A stretch of DNA of 64,000 nt from contig JAYJMM010000019.1 of assembly GCA_037349105.1 (NCBI GenBank), positions 1,547,501 through 1,611,500 on the forward strand, in the 5' to 3' direction. The position numbers and the translations under genes were made by a program. The notes under the pieces were generated by a model. It saw nothing but the letters and a program-made list of their open reading frames with translations. It ran no database searches and was not told the origin of the DNA. Positions 61,881 to 64,000 of the stretch are shown piece by piece; positions within the stretch are counted from its first letter, which is position 1, and each line of letters starts with the position of its first letter. The stretch comes from Limnomonas spitsbergensis (taxonomy: Eukaryota; Chlorophyta; Chlorophyceae; Chlamydomonadales).

Positions 61881-63804
61881 CTAACGCGCACGGGGTGGCG
61901 CCCACTCAAGCGGCGGGTAGCGCTGCACGGCGGCACCGCCTAGGCCGCCCCCGGGGCCGCCAGGCGCAGCGGCGGCGAGCTGCGCTCGCAGCAGCGCCGC
62001 GTTGCGTGCCGGCTGCCGGCCCGCGCCACCTGCGCGGTAGTTCCACGGCGGCGGCCTGCCAGCGACAGCGGCGGCCGCCACCGCAGCCTGCGCTGCGGCC
62101 GCCTGGGCGGCCGCGGCCGCCGGGCCGGCGTGCTGCAGGTGCTGCTGCTGCTGCTGCCCCTGGCCCATGGGCTGCAGCTTCCCCACAGGATAGTTCCGCC
62201 CGTGTGGGTGCTCGTACTGCTGCGGTGTGGCTGGGTTGTAGTACCCCTTGTACACCTGCTGCCGCTGCTGCTCTCTCTGCTGCTCCCGCTGCTTCTGCAG
62301 CTGCTGTTGTTGCTGCTGAAGCAGACCCGGGCGAGGGGCCTCGAGCCGCCTGGCGGCCAGAGCTGCCTTGGCGTCTGCCAGGGCACTTGCCTGGGCGCTG
62401 GCTTGAGCCTGAGCCCCCGTAGGCGTGCTGTAGAATGCGCCGTAAGCTGCGTGAGATTCGCTCTCCTGCTGTTTTCGTTCGTGCATGTACCTAATCCAAG
62501 GCAGTGTTTCAGGCTTCAGTTTCCAGGTTCAAGGTACGGTAGATTCGAATTGCCTTGCCTCGTAAGATACGTTGTTTAGGTGCGAGGGATTCATTAAAAT
62601 AATATAATCGCCATATCAGCGCTAGTTCCAGTCGAGAATCTAGAGTTTGTATCCATATTTTGGCACGAGGGGAGCATTAAACAAATAGTTTATACCCAAG
62701 GGGGGGCAATTGAAATATACGGTTTTATATTTCCCAGTTTTGTAAGATTGTCCAGAGTCCTAATTTCCCAGTTTTTTAGGTTCTGCACATTGGTTGAGGC
62801 AAGTGATGACAAAGACCCACAGGCCTTTCCACGTGTGCCTCCATTCAAGAGCAGGTGCGTCTGCCTGAATGCATCCATTTGAATCCCTCCCCTGTCCTAA
62901 TATATCCCAACTGGTCTCTTGCCCCCATGCCCCATCTCATACCTCATCCACCTGATTGAGTTCACCCATTAAAACTTGTCCCACACAGCATCTCCATTCA
63001 AAAGCAACCCAGCCTGCCTAAATGCATCTCCATCCAGAACCAAATGGGCCTGTCTAAATGCATCTCCATCCAGAAACAGATGAGCCTGTCTAAATGCATC
63101 TCCATTCAAAACCAAATGAGCCTGTCTAAATGCATCTCCATTCAAAACCATATGGGCCTGCCTAAACGCATCTCCATTCAAAACCAAATGGGCCTGCCTA
63201 AATGCATCTCCATTCAAAACCAAATGGGCCTGCCTAAATTTATCTCCATTCAAAACCAAATGGGCCTGCCTAAATGCATCTCCATTTAAAACCATATGGG
63301 CCTGCCTAAATGCATCTCCATTCAAAACCAAATGGGCCTGCCTAAATGCATCCATTCGAATGTCTCCCCTGCCCGAACGCACCCACCACAGCTGTTTGTC
63401 CGCGCTAGAGTAGTTCACCTATTCACGTGCATCTACATTGAAAAAATTAAGATCTGCCTCTGATCTGCCCCTGATCTGCCCCTGATTGAAATTTATTTTT
63501 TCCTGAATGCACTCACCACGGCCGTTCGTCCATGTTGGAGTGTTTCACCTACTCACGTGCATCTCCTCTCAAAATCAAATCAATCCCCCTGCCCCTGCTT
63601 GAAAGTCAGATCTGCCTGCCCTGGGACCCCCGATTGATTATCCTTCCTGCCTGTATGCACTCACCACGGCCGTTCGTCCACGTTGGAGTAGTTTGCCGGC
63701 GCAGGATTGCGAGGCGCGGGCGGCACCGCTAGCTGTGCTGGCTTGTTGTACACATTGTACACGCGCTCCACATTATGTGCAGCGGCCTCCATCTTCGCAG
63801 CAGC
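61881..63804 (-). CDS. Ala/Gln-rich protein, last two exons
   Basis: Exon 63665-63804 (46 codons plus TG: MEAAAHNVERVYNVYNKP, ANYSNVDERP) joins exon 61881-62490 at TG|G to give ERPWYMHERKQQESESHAAY. The second exon then has AAYGAFYSTPTG, a Gln/Arg-rich stretch with long Gln runs, an Ala-rich stretch and GRPPPWNYRAGG, and ends RYPPLEWAPPRAR. Borders are GT-AG (CCGTG|GTGAGT; GGATTAG|GTAC). The low-complexity Gln/Ala composition suggests a disordered scaffold or RNA-processing factor, but I do not recognise the family. Earlier exons lie beyond the right edge. Minus-strand decoy donors are repeated in the intron. Confidence 0.72.
62985..63352 (+). repeat. 36-bp minisatellite, about ten copies
   Basis: Unit GCATCTCCATTCAAAACCAA followed by ATGGGCCTGCCTAAAT, period 36, in the intron of the right-hand gene. 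Open on both strands because the period is a multiple of three. Confidence 0.9.
63370..63700 (-). repeat. Repeated exon end and donor in the right-hand gene
   Basis: The true edge (minus strand AACGTGGACGAACGGCCGTG|GTGAGTGC, 63665) recurs near 63520-63545 (AACATGGACGAACGGCCGTG|GTGAGTGC) and in diverged form near 63382-63412 (GCGGACAAACAGCTGTG|GTGGGTGC). Each copy is followed by a TGCATTCAGG/TGCGTTCGGG-like spacer. Confidence 0.85.
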
Positions 63805-64000
63805 CTGCGTGCGTGATGGTGCACCAATCAGGGTTGAGGTTTACAGGGTTTCGTCGGCCCGTTGAACAGGCCGCACATGCCCTCCCTATTGCCCGTAACA
63901 GCCTTGGTTTTGGCAGCAGTAGCCTGCGCCAGCAAGGACGTTTAGGTTAAGGATGATGAGGTTTTGGGATATCAGGTTTAGGGGCAAGGGTGAAGGCAGG

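Overview
The window is eukaryotic nuclear DNA, most likely from a chlamydomonadalean (volvocine-type) green alga. The reasons are a broken MYND-finger gene of the kind expanded in those algae, short GT-AG exons in long repeat-filled introns, TTTAGGG-like motifs, a TGTAA site downstream of one gene, and Ty3/gypsy and LINE elements. The species cannot be named from the sequence alone. No rRNA, tRNA, CRISPR array or bacterial operon is visible.

Layout. (1) 1-4300 (+): 3' exons of an unrecognised gene in repeat-rich introns. (2) 4301-6430: intergenic repeats. (3) 6384-9440 (-): a decayed LINE with endonuclease and reverse transcriptase remnants. (4) 9812-11824 and 23593-25119 (+): one MYND-type gene split by element 1 and further broken by a stop codon and an apparent double frameshift. 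(5) 11825-23592 (+): element 1, an 11.8-kb Ty3/gypsy retroelement with reverse transcriptase, RNase H, a C5-cytosine methyltransferase domain, a D,D(35)E integrase and a PHD finger. (6) 25018-34450 and 34451-51354: a head-to-tail tandem duplication of about 9.4 kb carrying the end of the MYND gene and the 3' exons of an RNA-binding-protein gene. (7) 35668-43078 (-): element 2, a non-autonomous relative of element 1 inside the second duplicated unit; the first unit keeps the empty site. (8) 48629-58127 (-): a two-RRM hnRNP-like gene reconstructed from eight exons. (9) 61881-63804 (-): the 3' end of an Ala/Gln-rich protein gene that runs off the right edge.

Two observations stand out. First, both retroelements are arranged L - internal - A - GC - L - A. 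This is the split-direct-repeat plan of PAT-like tyrosine-recombinase elements, yet element 1 encodes a DDE integrase and both elements have apparent 4-bp target duplications. Second, many intronic tandem repeats in at least three unrelated host genes are anchored on splice junctions: they repeat the exon edge together with its acceptor or donor, producing rows of decoy splice sites.

Exon models come from reading splice sites and phase by eye. No alignment, transcript or database search was available. Copy numbers and positions of degenerate repeats are approximate.
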